From positions 62,001 through 126,000 of the forward strand of contig NZ_JAHBAY010000016.1 of NCBI RefSeq assembly GCF_018499875.1: 64,000 nt of DNA, in the 5' to 3' direction. Position 1 is the first letter of the stretch. The number at the start of each line of letters is the position of its first letter. The translations under genes were made by a program, and so were the position numbers. This document shows, in pieces, positions 18,655 through 27,264 of this stretch. The notes under the pieces were generated by a model. That model was not told where the DNA came from, did not search any database, and saw only the letters and a list, made by a program, of their open reading frames with translations. This DNA is from Kineosporia corallincola. Lineage in GTDB: Bacteria > Actinomycetota > Actinomycetes > Actinomycetales > Kineosporiaceae.

Positions 18655-18662
18655 ATGCCGAT

Positions 18663-18689
18663 GACCGTTCCCGAACCGACGATGTGACA
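18663..18689 (-). promoter_or_regulatory. ECF41-type promoter for the sigma factor gene itself
   Basis: On the minus strand TGTCACA (18683-18689), 16 bp, then GGTC (18663-18666): same boxes and spacing as the opposing promoter. The predicted start point lies near 18656, about 28 nt before the sigma ATG. Confidence 0.78.
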
Positions 18690-18707
18690 TCCGGAAGGAC
18701 AGACGTC

Positions 18708-19163
18708 ATGCAGGCACGTATCAGCCACCCGATCGGTATCTTCCCCGAGGCGCTCACCGCCCTGGTCGCCTTCTCCGGCTCGACCGGCAGCACCCTGCCG
18801 GAGTCCACCCGCAACCTCGTTCACCTCCGGGCCAGCCAGATCAACGGGTGCAGCGTCTGCCTGCACCTGCACGCGGCCGACCTGCGCAGGGCCGGTGAGA
18901 GCGAGGAGCGGATCGCCACCGTGGCCGGCTGGCGCGACGCCCCCTGGTTCACCGACGCCGAACGGGCCGCCCTGGCCCTGACCGAGGCCTCCACCCGGCT
19001 CGCCGACCGGGCCGACGCCGTTCCCGACGGCATCTGGCAGCAGGCCGCCCGCCACTACGACGAGAAGCAGCTCGCGGCACTGGTCATCGCGATCGCGTCG
19101 ATCAACGCCTGGAACCGCCTCAACGTGGCCACCCAGGCGATCGCGGGTGCGCTCGGGGGCTGA
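18708..19163 (+). CDS. Carboxymuconolactone decarboxylase/AhpD-like protein (ECF41 partner)
   Basis: A 151-residue protein of the CMD/AhpD alkylhydroperoxidase-like family. The signature NGCSVCLHLHAADLRRAGE contains the CxxC-x3-H redox/proton-relay motif. The C-terminal part has AIASINAWNRLNVA. Such proteins of the COE group (carboxymuconolactone decarboxylase, oxidoreductase, epimerase) are the standard targets of ECF41 sigma factors; substrate is unknown. ATG 18708 follows AAGGAC. It converges with the cyclase-like gene, with only 14 bp between the stop codons. Confidence 0.92.
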   Translation: MQARISHPIGIFPEALTALVAFSGSTGSTLPESTRNLVHLRASQINGCSVCLHLHAADLRRAGESEERIATVAGWRDAPWFTDAERAALALTEASTRLADRADAVPDGIWQQAARHYDEKQLAALVIAIASINAWNRLNVATQAIAGALGG

Positions 19164-19177
19164 TCGGCGGCCGCGGA

Positions 19178-20263
19178 TCAGCGGTCGGGCAGGTCGTACC
19201 ACCCGTCGTCGTCCAGGTCGTCGGGTGAGAGGTCCCCGGGATCGTCGTCCTGCGCGTCGGGCCAGACCGGGGTGTCGTCGTCCGGCTCGTCGTCCTGGTC
19301 GTGGATGTCGTCGAGGGTGTCCCAGGTGTCGGCGCCCTCGTCCAGGGCGGCGACCAGGACGCCCGGGGCGGGCTGGATTCCCGGCCGGCCCGGAACCTGG
19401 GACGAATGGTGTTGCCCCTCGGCGACACTCGCCGTGGGGGTGGAGGCCGGGGCGGGCTGGTGCGGGGCCGTCGTGGTGCCGTGGTGGACGTCGTCGGCCG
19501 GGTTCTCGGACTCGCCCGGTTCCGGGTGCGGCGTATCCGGGTCGTCGCCCGGCCAGTGATGGCCCGGCAGCCACACAGCCATGGCCGCCAGCGCGGGCAG
19601 CGCGACGGCGCTGCCCGCGCCCCACGGGGTGGCCGGGTCGTACGAGCGCCGCCCGGCACCCCGGGCGGCCGCGCGCGGTGGAAGATGGCTCCAGGCGGCG
19701 AGAACCGTCTCCTTCTCGTGGTTCTTGGCCCGCACCCGCAGCGGCCGGAAGTCGCTCGGCCGCAGGGCCACGGACTGCCCGTCGATGACGTCGCGGAACA
19801 GGTCGTCGCTCAGCACCGCGATCAGATCGCAGTCCTTGCCGTCCCGCAGGCCTTTTCGCACCTCGGGGGAGTCGACGAGCCGGCAGGCGGTGATCACCCC
19901 GCGGCTCACGAAACCCAGCGGCCCGACGTCGACCGTGCCCTGGGCCAGGGCCACCCGCAGGCGCATGCGGCCGCCGGGGCCCGGGCTGTCGTTCGCCGAG
20001 CGCAGCGCGTCCCGCAGATGGACGATCAGGCCGGCCACCGCCCGTACCTCGTCGATCCCCGGCGGGAACACCAGCAGCTGACCGTCGCCCCGGTCCTGCC
20101 GGTCGCCCGCCGACGGGTTGACGCCGACCCGCTCGCAGGCCCAGATCATCATCCGGGCCAGGCGCTGCTGGGTCTCCAGTTTTCCCGCCGCGTCGCGCTC
20201 GGTCCACCGTTCGACGTCGGTGACCAGACACAGGCGGCGCACGCCCCTGACCCCGGTGGCCAT
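19178..20263 (-). CDS. Membrane-anchored class III nucleotidyl-cyclase-like protein
   Basis: A 361-residue protein. Residues 5-190 follow the fold pattern of class III nucleotidyl cyclases: RRLCLVTDVERW with Asp16 and RGDGQLLVF with Asp60 at the positions of the two metal aspartates. RLRVALAQGTVDVGPLGF and VITACRLVD follow where cyclases have LR-x-G-x-H-x-G and VNxAxRL. The transition-state Asn is replaced, the Arg is kept, so activity is uncertain. A hydrophobic segment at about 215-232 is followed by a ~125-residue Asp/Pro/His-rich tail, suggesting one membrane pass. ATG 20263 has GGGGAGGGG upstream. It is divergent from the dynamin-Hsp70-GTPase operon, and a Pycsar-effector-like gene lies 8 kb away on the same strand. 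Confidence 0.6.
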   Translation of the reverse strand: MATGVRGVRRLCLVTDVERWTERDAAGKLETQQRLARMMIWACERVGVNPSAGDRQDRGDGQLLVFPPGIDEVRAVAGLIVHLRDALRSANDSPGPGGRMRLRVALAQGTVDVGPLGFVSRGVITACRLVDSPEVRKGLRDGKDCDLIAVLSDDLFRDVIDGQSVALRPSDFRPLRVRAKNHEKETVLAAWSHLPPRAAARGAGRRSYDPATPWGAGSAVALPALAAMAVWLPGHHWPGDDPDTPHPEPGESENPADDVHHGTTTAPHQPAPASTPTASVAEGQHHSSQVPGRPGIQPAPGVLVAALDEGADTWDTLDDIHDQDDEPDDDTPVWPDAQDDDPGDLSPDDLDDDGWYDLPDR

Positions 20264-20417
20264 GGCCCCTCCCCGCTTCGGATTCGACGAGAATAGCGAA
20301 GCAGAACATTCCCCGTGGGATTCCGTCAAAAGATGGGATTTGCCTGGCGGGCTGCTACTAGTCTCTGGTTCACCCCGACCGACAGGGGCATCAGCCAATA
20401 CCGGGCTGGAGACTTCG

Positions 20418-22154
20418 ATGGTAACTCTTCCGGGAAATGAGAAAGACCTCCGAACCGTAACACCGGCCCGATCGGACACCGGGTCGCTCTTTGCCGAGTG
20501 TGCCCGCCGGGCCGCCCGCGACCCGGCGCTCGATGACCTGAAATCCCTTGCACGGCTGGCTGATGCCCGAGTGTCGCAGCCCATGCGGCTGGCCGTCGCC
20601 GGTCAGGTCAAACGCGGTAAATCCACGTTGCTGAATGCGCTGCTGGGCCGTCGGGTGACAGCTGTCGGGCAACTTGAGACGACCTATTCGGTCACCGAGA
20701 TCTACCACTCGGACCGGCCGGTTATTCGGGTCAGATATCGCGACGGCCGGGCTCCCGTGGAATATGACGGCGCCGATCTGGCCCGTTTCACCGTGCGTCC
20801 GGAGGAGGGCGACGACCGCCTGGCAGGCGTGCGCGCGGTGGAGTACGGCTGCCCGGCGGAACTGCTGAGATCGTTCCGCCTGGTCGACACTCCCGGCCTG
20901 GCGAGCCCGTTCGGCACGGACTCCGCCAACACCGCGCAGTACCTGGGCATCTCGCCCGACGACCCGGCGGTCGCGGTCCTGGCCGGCGAACTCGCCGCGA
21001 CCGGCACCGACGGTGCCCGGATGCACGAGGAGAGCGTCGCCGAGCTGGAGCGGGCCGACGCCGTGCTCTACCTGTTCAGCCGGGCCCTGCACGAGCGTGA
21101 CCAGGCCGCGGTGAGCGACTTCCTCGGCCCCGGCCGGGCGGGCGGTGCGGTGATGACGCCCCTGCGGGCCTTCGGCGTGCTCAGCCGGTGCGACCAGTAC
21201 TGGCCTCCGGCAAGGGATCTGCCGGGCAGGCCGGACCCGCTGACCTACGACCCGATGGAGGTGGGCCGCCGGATCGCCACCCGCTACCTGGAGCGCCCGG
21301 AGGTCGCCTCGGCCTTCTACACCGTGGTCCCGGTGGCCGGTCTGCTCGGCCTGGGTGCCTGCCTGATGGACGACGAGCATCTCACCTGGCTCCGCGACCT
21401 GGCCGCCCTCACGCCCACGGTTCTGACCCGCAGGCTCCGCGACGCCGCCCTGTTCGGCACCGAGCCGCAGCTGCCGGGCGTCACCCTGCCGCCCGGGCAC
21501 CGCCGGGAGCTCGCCGACCTGCTCGGCGTCTGGGGCATCCACCTGGCCTGCGGCTATCTGCGGGAGGGGCTGGACCCGGAACAGGTTCGCCGAAATCTGC
21601 TGCACGACAGCGGGATCGGCCCGTTACGCACGCTCGTCACCCGGCACTTCGGCAACCGGGCCGGGGTGATCAAACGCGACCACGCGCTGCGCGACCTGGA
21701 GGCCGAGGTGGCCCGCGTACGGCTGCGCTCTCAGCGGGCGCACGAACCGCCGCCCGCGCCGGTGGCCGGGATCGCCGACCTCCTCGACCGGTTCCGCCAC
21801 GACGACCACGAACTCCAGGAGCTGGCCGTGCTCGCCGCGCACTACCGCGGCGAACTCCACCTCTCCGCCTCCGAGACCACCGAGATCCTGCGTCTGACCG
21901 GGGAATTCGGCACGTCGGCGTTCGCCCGGCTGGGTCTGCCCGAGCCCGGCGACGTGGGCGCCCTGGCCGGCGCCGCCCGGGCCCGGGTCCCGCACTGGGC
22001 CCGCCGCGAACTCGACCCGATGCTCGGCCCGGCTGACGAGTTCGCCACCCGCGTCGTGCGTCACGGCTACGAACGACTGGAGCGGCGCAGCGCGCTCGCC
22101 GCCGACCTTCTGGGGCTCGCACCCACCACCCACCGACCCGAGGACGACCGATGA
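20418..22154 (+). CDS. Dynamin-like GTPase A
   Basis: A 578-residue large GTPase. The P-loop GQVKRGKS (residues 62-69) followed by TLLNALLGR, the G2 threonines in TTYSVTEI, the G3 motif VDTPGL and a G4-like SRCD identify a dynamin-type GTPase domain with the long insert usual in the family. The helical C-terminal half resembles a stalk. No clear membrane segment is visible, unlike its neighbour. ATG 20418 has GGAGA 6 nt upstream. The stop overlaps the start of the second dynamin-like gene (ATGA), a stoichiometric pair arrangement as in DynA/DynB-type systems that remodel membranes. A role in membrane protection or fission is inferred. Confidence 0.88.
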   Translation: MVTLPGNEKDLRTVTPARSDTGSLFAECARRAARDPALDDLKSLARLADARVSQPMRLAVAGQVKRGKSTLLNALLGRRVTAVGQLETTYSVTEIYHSDRPVIRVRYRDGRAPVEYDGADLARFTVRPEEGDDRLAGVRAVEYGCPAELLRSFRLVDTPGLASPFGTDSANTAQYLGISPDDPAVAVLAGELAATGTDGARMHEESVAELERADAVLYLFSRALHERDQAAVSDFLGPGRAGGAVMTPLRAFGVLSRCDQYWPPARDLPGRPDPLTYDPMEVGRRIATRYLERPEVASAFYTVVPVAGLLGLGACLMDDEHLTWLRDLAALTPTVLTRRLRDAALFGTEPQLPGVTLPPGHRRELADLLGVWGIHLACGYLREGLDPEQVRRNLLHDSGIGPLRTLVTRHFGNRAGVIKRDHALRDLEAEVARVRLRSQRAHEPPPAPVAGIADLLDRFRHDDHELQELAVLAAHYRGELHLSASETTEILRLTGEFGTSAFARLGLPEPGDVGALAGAARARVPHWARRELDPMLGPADEFATRVVRHGYERLERRSALAADLLGLAPTTHRPEDDR

Positions 22155-24061
22155 ACGAGATCGAGCAGCTGCGCACCACCGTCCTGGCCACCTTCACCGA
22201 CGTCCTGGACGGGGTGGCCGACGACGTCTCGGCCACCCGCCGCGACCTGGCCCTGGCGGTCCGGGACCGGCTGGAACAGGGCCGCTGTTGCGTGGTCGTC
22301 TGCGGCGAGTTCCGCCGGGGCAAGTCGAGCCTGCTGAACGCGCTGGTGGGCCGCCCCGGCCTGTTCCCCGTCGACGTCGACGTGACCACCTCCGTCGTGG
22401 TCACCCTGACCGCCGGCGAACCCGAGCAGGCGACGGTCCACTTCTCCGGGACCGGGCCGGACGGCGCCGTGCCGGACCCGCTCACGACGTCCCTGGACCG
22501 GATCGCCGACTTCGTCACCGAACAGGGCAACCCGGAGAACCGCAGGCAGGTGGAGCGGGTGGAGATGGTCGCGGCGATCGACCCGCCGACCCCGGGCACC
22601 GTGCTGGTCGACACCCCCGGCGTGGGCAGCCTGAACCCGGCCCACTCCACCGCCACCCGGGGTTTCCTGGCCAACGCCGACCTGGTGCTGTTCGTCGGCT
22701 CCGCGGTCGAGCCGCTGGCCACGGTCGAACTCGAGTTCCTGCGCCTGGCCGTCGAGCGCTGCCCCCTCGTCGTCACCGCCGTCACCATGATCGACCGGGT
22801 GCCCGACCCGGGGCCGGTGGTGGAGGAGGCGCGGCGGCGGATCGCCGGGCTCACCGGGCTGCCCCAGGACGAGATCGTCGTGCTGCCGCTGTCCTCGGCC
22901 CGGCGTCAGGACGCCCAGGAGGAGCAGGACGAGCTGCTCGACCGGCGCTCCGGCTTCCCGGCGCTGGAGGCGCTGCTGCGCGACGGCCTGGCCGCGACGG
23001 TCGGCGTGCAGCAGATCCAGGTCGCGCTGGACGCGCTGGAGGAGCTCCTCGACGAGGCCGCCGCCCCGGTCGAGAACGAGCTGACCCTGCTGCGCGACGG
23101 CACCCGGCTGGGCGAGCTCGACCGCGAGCTGAAGCAGGCCCGGGCGCACGCCCTGGGCCTGCGCGCCCGCCGTTCCGCCTGGACCCGCGCCGTGCGCGAG
23201 GAGATCGAGACCGGGAGCCGGGAGGCCCGGCGCCGGCTGGAGGACGACTTCTACCGCATCCGCGTCGGTTTCGAGGCCTCGCTGGAGTCCGACGACGTGC
23301 TGCGCGACCCGCCGGCCCTGGTCGCCCGGGTCAGCGGCGAGATGCTCGACGCCGCCCAGCAGGGCAACCAGGAACTGCTGAACGTGGTGACCCAGGTGGC
23401 GCAGAAGTACGCGGCCGACTTCGAGGTCCCCCTCACCACCACCGCCACCGCACTCGTCGTCCCCACCGAACTGCGCACCCGCACGTCCCGCACCGAGGGC
23501 CAGGGATTCCGCCGGTTCCGCTCCACCTGGAGCGGCGGCCTGGCCGGCGGGGGACTGGGAGCCACGACCGGAGTGGTCATCGGCTCCTTCGTCCCCCTGA
23601 TCGGGCCCATCATCGGCGGCATCGTGGGAGGGCTCATCGGCAAGGGCTGGGGCTGGCTCAGCGGCTCCCGCAGCGCCCGCCAGGACGCCGAGGAACGCGC
23701 CCGCCGGGAACGGGTCGCCGACCTGCGCTCCCAGGTCGTCCTGATGATCGAGACCGGTCGCCGCCGGGCCACCGACGCCCTGCGCGACCAGATGACCGAC
23801 CTGATCCGCGAGGTGGTTCGCGCCCTGGAGGCACAGATCGAGGCCTCCCACGCGTCCGTCGAGGAGTCGATCCGGCGGCTGTCGGCCGACCGGGAGCGCA
23901 CCGCCGAGGAACGCCGCCACCGGCTGCCCGAGGTGGAGGCGGCCCACCAGCGCCTCACCGCCACCCGCCGTCACCTCACCGGGCTGCGCCGCGCCGCGGA
24001 CCGGCTGGAGGCGGGCGCCCCGATCCGTGCGCTCGCGGCACGCCAGGAGCGCGGCGCGTGA
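22151..24061 (+). CDS. Dynamin-like GTPase B with membrane hairpin
   Basis: A 636-residue dynamin-family GTPase. P-loop GEFRRGKSS near residue 52, G2 Thr-Thr (VTTSVVVTL), G3 VDTPGVGS and a G4-like MIDR define the GTPase domain. Long amphipathic helices (about 280-440 and 505-630) form the stalk. Between them a glycine-rich hydrophobic hairpin (about 460-503, GGLAGGGLGATTGVVIG then PLIGPIIGGIVGGLIG) is a plausible membrane paddle, as in bacterial dynamin-like proteins. Its start lies within the stop of GTPase A and its stop overlaps the GTG of the Hsp70-like gene. Confidence 0.9.
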   Translation: MNEIEQLRTTVLATFTDVLDGVADDVSATRRDLALAVRDRLEQGRCCVVVCGEFRRGKSSLLNALVGRPGLFPVDVDVTTSVVVTLTAGEPEQATVHFSGTGPDGAVPDPLTTSLDRIADFVTEQGNPENRRQVERVEMVAAIDPPTPGTVLVDTPGVGSLNPAHSTATRGFLANADLVLFVGSAVEPLATVELEFLRLAVERCPLVVTAVTMIDRVPDPGPVVEEARRRIAGLTGLPQDEIVVLPLSSARRQDAQEEQDELLDRRSGFPALEALLRDGLAATVGVQQIQVALDALEELLDEAAAPVENELTLLRDGTRLGELDRELKQARAHALGLRARRSAWTRAVREEIETGSREARRRLEDDFYRIRVGFEASLESDDVLRDPPALVARVSGEMLDAAQQGNQELLNVVTQVAQKYAADFEVPLTTTATALVVPTELRTRTSRTEGQGFRRFRSTWSGGLAGGGLGATTGVVIGSFVPLIGPIIGGIVGGLIGKGWGWLSGSRSARQDAEERARRERVADLRSQVVLMIETGRRRATDALRDQMTDLIREVVRALEAQIEASHASVEESIRRLSADRERTAEERRHRLPEVEAAHQRLTATRRHLTGLRRAADRLEAGAPIRALAARQERGA

Positions 24062-25254
24062 GCCACGTCTACGGAATCGACGCCGGCACCACCAGCTCGG
24101 CGATCGCCGTCGGGCTGGACGACGGAACCGTGCTCCGGGTGAAGGATCCCGGCTCGGCCCACGGCTCGGTGTCGAGCGCCAGCTCGGCCTGCGTGCTGAG
24201 GAACGGCACCGTCGCGGTGGGCGCCGCCGCCGAGGCCGTCCGGATCGCCCGCGCCGAGCACTACTGGTCGGAGTTCAAGCGCGAGTTCGCCACCCCCGTC
24301 ACCCGGATGCTCGGCGGCCGGCACCGCAGCGCCGCCGACCTGACCACCGAGCTGCTCGCGTTCCTGCGCCGCGAGGCGGGCCGCCGGGTGCCCGGAGAAC
24401 CGGAGGCCGTCGTCGTCACCGTGCCGGTCAGCTGGGAACGGGGCCGCCGTGAGCTGATGACCTCGGTTTTGGCCGCGAGCGGGTTCACGGCCGGGCGGAT
24501 CGAGCTGCGTGACGAGCCGGTCGCGGCCGCCGCGCACGTCCTGGGCAGGAACCCGGACGTCGGCCCCACCCTGGTGTACGACCTCGGCGGGGGGACGTTC
24601 GACTGCGCCGTGGTGCGCCCCTCGCCCGGGGGCATCGAGGTGCTCGGCCGTCCCGGCGGCCTGCCCGACGTCGGCGGCTCCGGCTTCGACCGGCTGCTGC
24701 TGCGCCACGTCGCCACCGTGTTCCCGCGCGAGTGGGAGAAGCTCACCGCCCAGGCGGACTCGGACGCGACGCTGCTGCGCGGGCGCCGTCGTCTGCTCGA
24801 CGCCTGCCGCACCGTGAAGGTCCAGCTCTCGGTCGTCGACACGCACGAGGAGTACCTGCCCGACCTCGGCCCCGACGTGGTCCTGGAGATGACCCGGCGG
24901 CAGCTCGACGACCTGCTGCGGCCCGCACTCGCGGCCACGCTCGCCGAGTGCGAGCGGATGCTCGGCGAACTCGCGCTCACCTGGGGCGACATCGACCGGA
25001 TCCTGCCCGTCGGCGGCTCCACCCGGCTGCCCGCGGTGAACGATCTGCTGCGGCTCGGGACCGGGCGGCCGATTCTGCCCGTCGGCGACCCGGACCTGGC
25101 CACCGTGCACGGCGCCGTCGACCTGGCACGTGGCCTGATCGAACCGCCCGCACCGCAACCCGTTCCAGAACCCGAGCCCGAACCTGATCCCGAACCGGCC
25201 CCCCTGGCGCGCCGGCCGTCCGTCTATCGGCCAGAGGCAAGCCCTTTCGACTGA
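24058..25254 (+). CDS. Hsp70-type ATPase without substrate-binding domain
   Basis: A 398-residue protein containing only the actin/Hsp70 nucleotide-binding fold. It shows phosphate-1 YGIDAGTTSSAIAVG, phosphate-2 YDLGGGTFDCAVV and the adenosine motif PVGGSTRLPAV. Regular DnaK has about 610 residues; here the peptide-binding domain is replaced by a short Pro/Glu tail (PEPEPEPDPEP). The GTG start at 24058 overlaps the stop of dynamin B, so synthesis is coupled. It is more likely a dedicated regulator or assembly factor of this GTPase system than a general chaperone. Confidence 0.92.
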   Translation: MSHVYGIDAGTTSSAIAVGLDDGTVLRVKDPGSAHGSVSSASSACVLRNGTVAVGAAAEAVRIARAEHYWSEFKREFATPVTRMLGGRHRSAADLTTELLAFLRREAGRRVPGEPEAVVVTVPVSWERGRRELMTSVLAASGFTAGRIELRDEPVAAAAHVLGRNPDVGPTLVYDLGGGTFDCAVVRPSPGGIEVLGRPGGLPDVGGSGFDRLLLRHVATVFPREWEKLTAQADSDATLLRGRRRLLDACRTVKVQLSVVDTHEEYLPDLGPDVVLEMTRRQLDDLLRPALAATLAECERMLGELALTWGDIDRILPVGGSTRLPAVNDLLRLGTGRPILPVGDPDLATVHGAVDLARGLIEPPAPQPVPEPEPEPDPEPAPLARRPSVYRPEASPFD

Positions 25255-25264
25255 GGGAGTCCCG

Positions 25265-26143
25265 ATGAGAATAGCGATGCTGGGGCACAGCAATTCCGGC
25301 AAGACCACCTACGTGTCCAGCATGTACGCCGCGCTCCAGCGCGGTCCCAGCGGTTTCCGGCTGGCCTCGGAGTCCGGGCGGCATCACGAGGAACTGCTGC
25401 GGGCCGCCTCCACGATCCGGGCCGGGGGTTACCCGCCACCGTCGTCCCAGCGCAGTGAGTACGCCTTCCAGCTCTGGCGCCGGCAGCAGTCGGTGCTGGA
25501 CTTCACCTGGCACGACTACCGCGGCGGCGCGCTGTTCGAGCGGGCCGGCGACTCACCCGAAACCCTCCAGCTGATGGAGAATCTCGCCGGCGCCGACGGC
25601 ATCGTGGTCTTCGTCGACGCCCATCACCTCGCGACGTCACGACATTCGGCCTCGCAGGCGCGGCGCCTGACGGCGCTGAGCCAGCGGGCGGTCGAGAGCC
25701 GTCACGACGTCATCCCCGTCGTGATCGTCTACACCAAGGCCGATCTCGTCACCACCGACGAGCAGTGGCGCGCGGCGGGCGCGCCGCTGGCCGCGCTGGA
25801 GAAGGCGGTGCTCGAGTCGCCCAACATCGCCGGGATGGTGACCCGGGTGAGCTGCCGCACCGGGCAGAACGTGACGACGCCGGTGCTCTGGCTGGTCTCC
25901 TGCGGTCTGGCCCGGCACGTGGAGCAGCTGGAGAACAACGCCAGGTCCAGCACCCGGGCGGCCGAGGCGGCCCGGGAGCGGATCACGCTGAGCGACAGCG
26001 TCGGGTCGTTCTTCCGCAACGAGCGCAGCTGGGCCCAGATCGCCGACGGCCACGCCCGCGACGCCGCGCAGTACCGCTCGCAGTTCCGTTCCCTGCGAGG
26101 CACTTCCAGGAAACTCAGCCGGGCAGCCGCCCGCGCCCTCTGA
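25265..26143 (+). CDS. P-loop GTPase of the paired (double-GTPase) type, first member
   Basis: A 292-residue protein with an N-terminal P-loop GHSNSGKTTY, a switch region WHDYRGGAL and a G4-like motif YTKADLV. DYRGGA replaces the usual D-x-x-G and recurs in the next gene, so the two are related. The C-terminal 80 residues are charged and helical. In actinobacterial conflict systems two such GTPases are typically encoded side by side. It starts 10 bp after the Hsp70-like gene behind GAGGGAG. Confidence 0.8.
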   Translation: MRIAMLGHSNSGKTTYVSSMYAALQRGPSGFRLASESGRHHEELLRAASTIRAGGYPPPSSQRSEYAFQLWRRQQSVLDFTWHDYRGGALFERAGDSPETLQLMENLAGADGIVVFVDAHHLATSRHSASQARRLTALSQRAVESRHDVIPVVIVYTKADLVTTDEQWRAAGAPLAALEKAVLESPNIAGMVTRVSCRTGQNVTTPVLWLVSCGLARHVEQLENNARSSTRAAEAARERITLSDSVGSFFRNERSWAQIADGHARDAAQYRSQFRSLRGTSRKLSRAAARAL

Positions 26144-26150
26144 TCGTCCT

Positions 26151-26180
26151 CCGTTGCCCGACCCGTTGCCCGACCCGTTG
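26151..26180 (+). repeat. 2.5 copies of a 12-bp tandem repeat between the two GTPase genes
   Basis: CCGTTGCCCGAC occurs at 26151-26162 and 26163-26174, followed by CCGTTG, just before the ribosome-binding site GAGGAG. It could set spacing or be a slippage product. Confidence 0.75.
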
Positions 26181-26192
26181 AGGAGTGTCACC

Positions 26193-27260
26193 GTGATGCA
26201 GATACCGGAAGCCACCGTCACCATGATCGGAGCCCCCGGATGCGGGAAGACGACGTACTTCCTGGGGATGTACGCCACCATGTCCAGCGGCCTCCAGGGG
26301 TACTTCCTGGTCACCGAGGACCTCGACCTCGACCTGGAACTGTCCGAGAACTGGGACGGGATGTGCGACGACGGCGAGATGCCGGCGCCCACCAACGGCG
26401 AGGTGCCGCGCACGTTCCCGCTGGTGTTCCGCAACGGGTTGCAGACCATCCTCAGGTTCTCCTGGGAGGACTACCGGGGTGGTGCGATGAGCAACCGCGC
26501 CGACGACGAGGTGGCGGTCGACGCCACGCACCTGCTGGAGCGGGTGCACCGCTCGGACAGCATCTATCTGGTGGTCAACGGGAACGAGCTCCTCGAGCCG
26601 GTGACGCAGGCCAGTCTTCAGCAGGTGCGGCGGGCGACCAAGTCCCGGCGGATGAACGCGGTGCTGCAAGACACCACGCGACGGCGCCAGGAGGAGGGCC
26701 GGCCGGTGCCGTCCATGGTCGTGCTGGTCACCAAGTCCGACCTGATCGCCCGCGCCAACCCGGGAGTCGGCAAGGAGGAGCTCGTGGAGCGCATCGCCGA
26801 CTCGGCCCGGGCCCTCCTGCCGTCGTGCTTCCAGGAGGGCACCAACACCCTGATCTGCCCGGTGCGGATCGGCGAGTTCTCCGGCGACGCGCAGAAACAG
26901 GTGGCTCCCGAGGACGTGAGCCCCCGTAACCTGCACTTCCCGATGATCTTCTCGTTCCTGAACTACCTCGACGGGCAGGTGGAGTCCACCCGCGCCCGGC
27001 TGGACTCCACCAGGAGCCTGATCGCCGGCAACCGCGGTGAGGCCGACCGGATGAACAGCACGTTCGTGGGCCGGATGTTCAAGGGCGGCGAGATCGGCCG
27101 GCTGCGCTCGGCCGCGATCACGGCGGAGGCGGAGATCACCACGCTGACACAGGACCTGAACCGCTCGGAGCGGCAGCTGACGGCGCTGAGCGAAGACCTG
27201 CGGTCGGCCCTGAAGAACTGCGACGTGGCCGTTTTCCAAGACGGCGTCCGGGTTCAGTGA
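26193..27260 (+). CDS. P-loop GTPase of the paired (double-GTPase) type, second member
   Basis: A 355-residue protein. P-loop GAPGCGKTTYFLGMY, switch WEDYRGGAM and G4-like VTKSDLI match its upstream neighbour. The C-terminal ~110 residues (from VESTRARLD onward) are predicted coiled coil, including two helices broken by RMFKGGEIGRL. GTG 26193 lies 7 nt after GAGGAG and is preferred over ATG 26196. Four base pairs separate it from the next gene. Confidence 0.8.
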   Translation: MMQIPEATVTMIGAPGCGKTTYFLGMYATMSSGLQGYFLVTEDLDLDLELSENWDGMCDDGEMPAPTNGEVPRTFPLVFRNGLQTILRFSWEDYRGGAMSNRADDEVAVDATHLLERVHRSDSIYLVVNGNELLEPVTQASLQQVRRATKSRRMNAVLQDTTRRRQEEGRPVPSMVVLVTKSDLIARANPGVGKEELVERIADSARALLPSCFQEGTNTLICPVRIGEFSGDAQKQVAPEDVSPRNLHFPMIFSFLNYLDGQVESTRARLDSTRSLIAGNRGEADRMNSTFVGRMFKGGEIGRLRSAAITAEAEITTLTQDLNRSERQLTALSEDLRSALKNCDVAVFQDGVRVQ

Positions 27261-27264
27261 CGGC

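Noticed and set aside
22067-23974. 635-residue minus-strand open frame opposite dynamin B
   Set aside because: Shadow of the real GTPase gene; the plus strand has P-loop and full conserved motifs.
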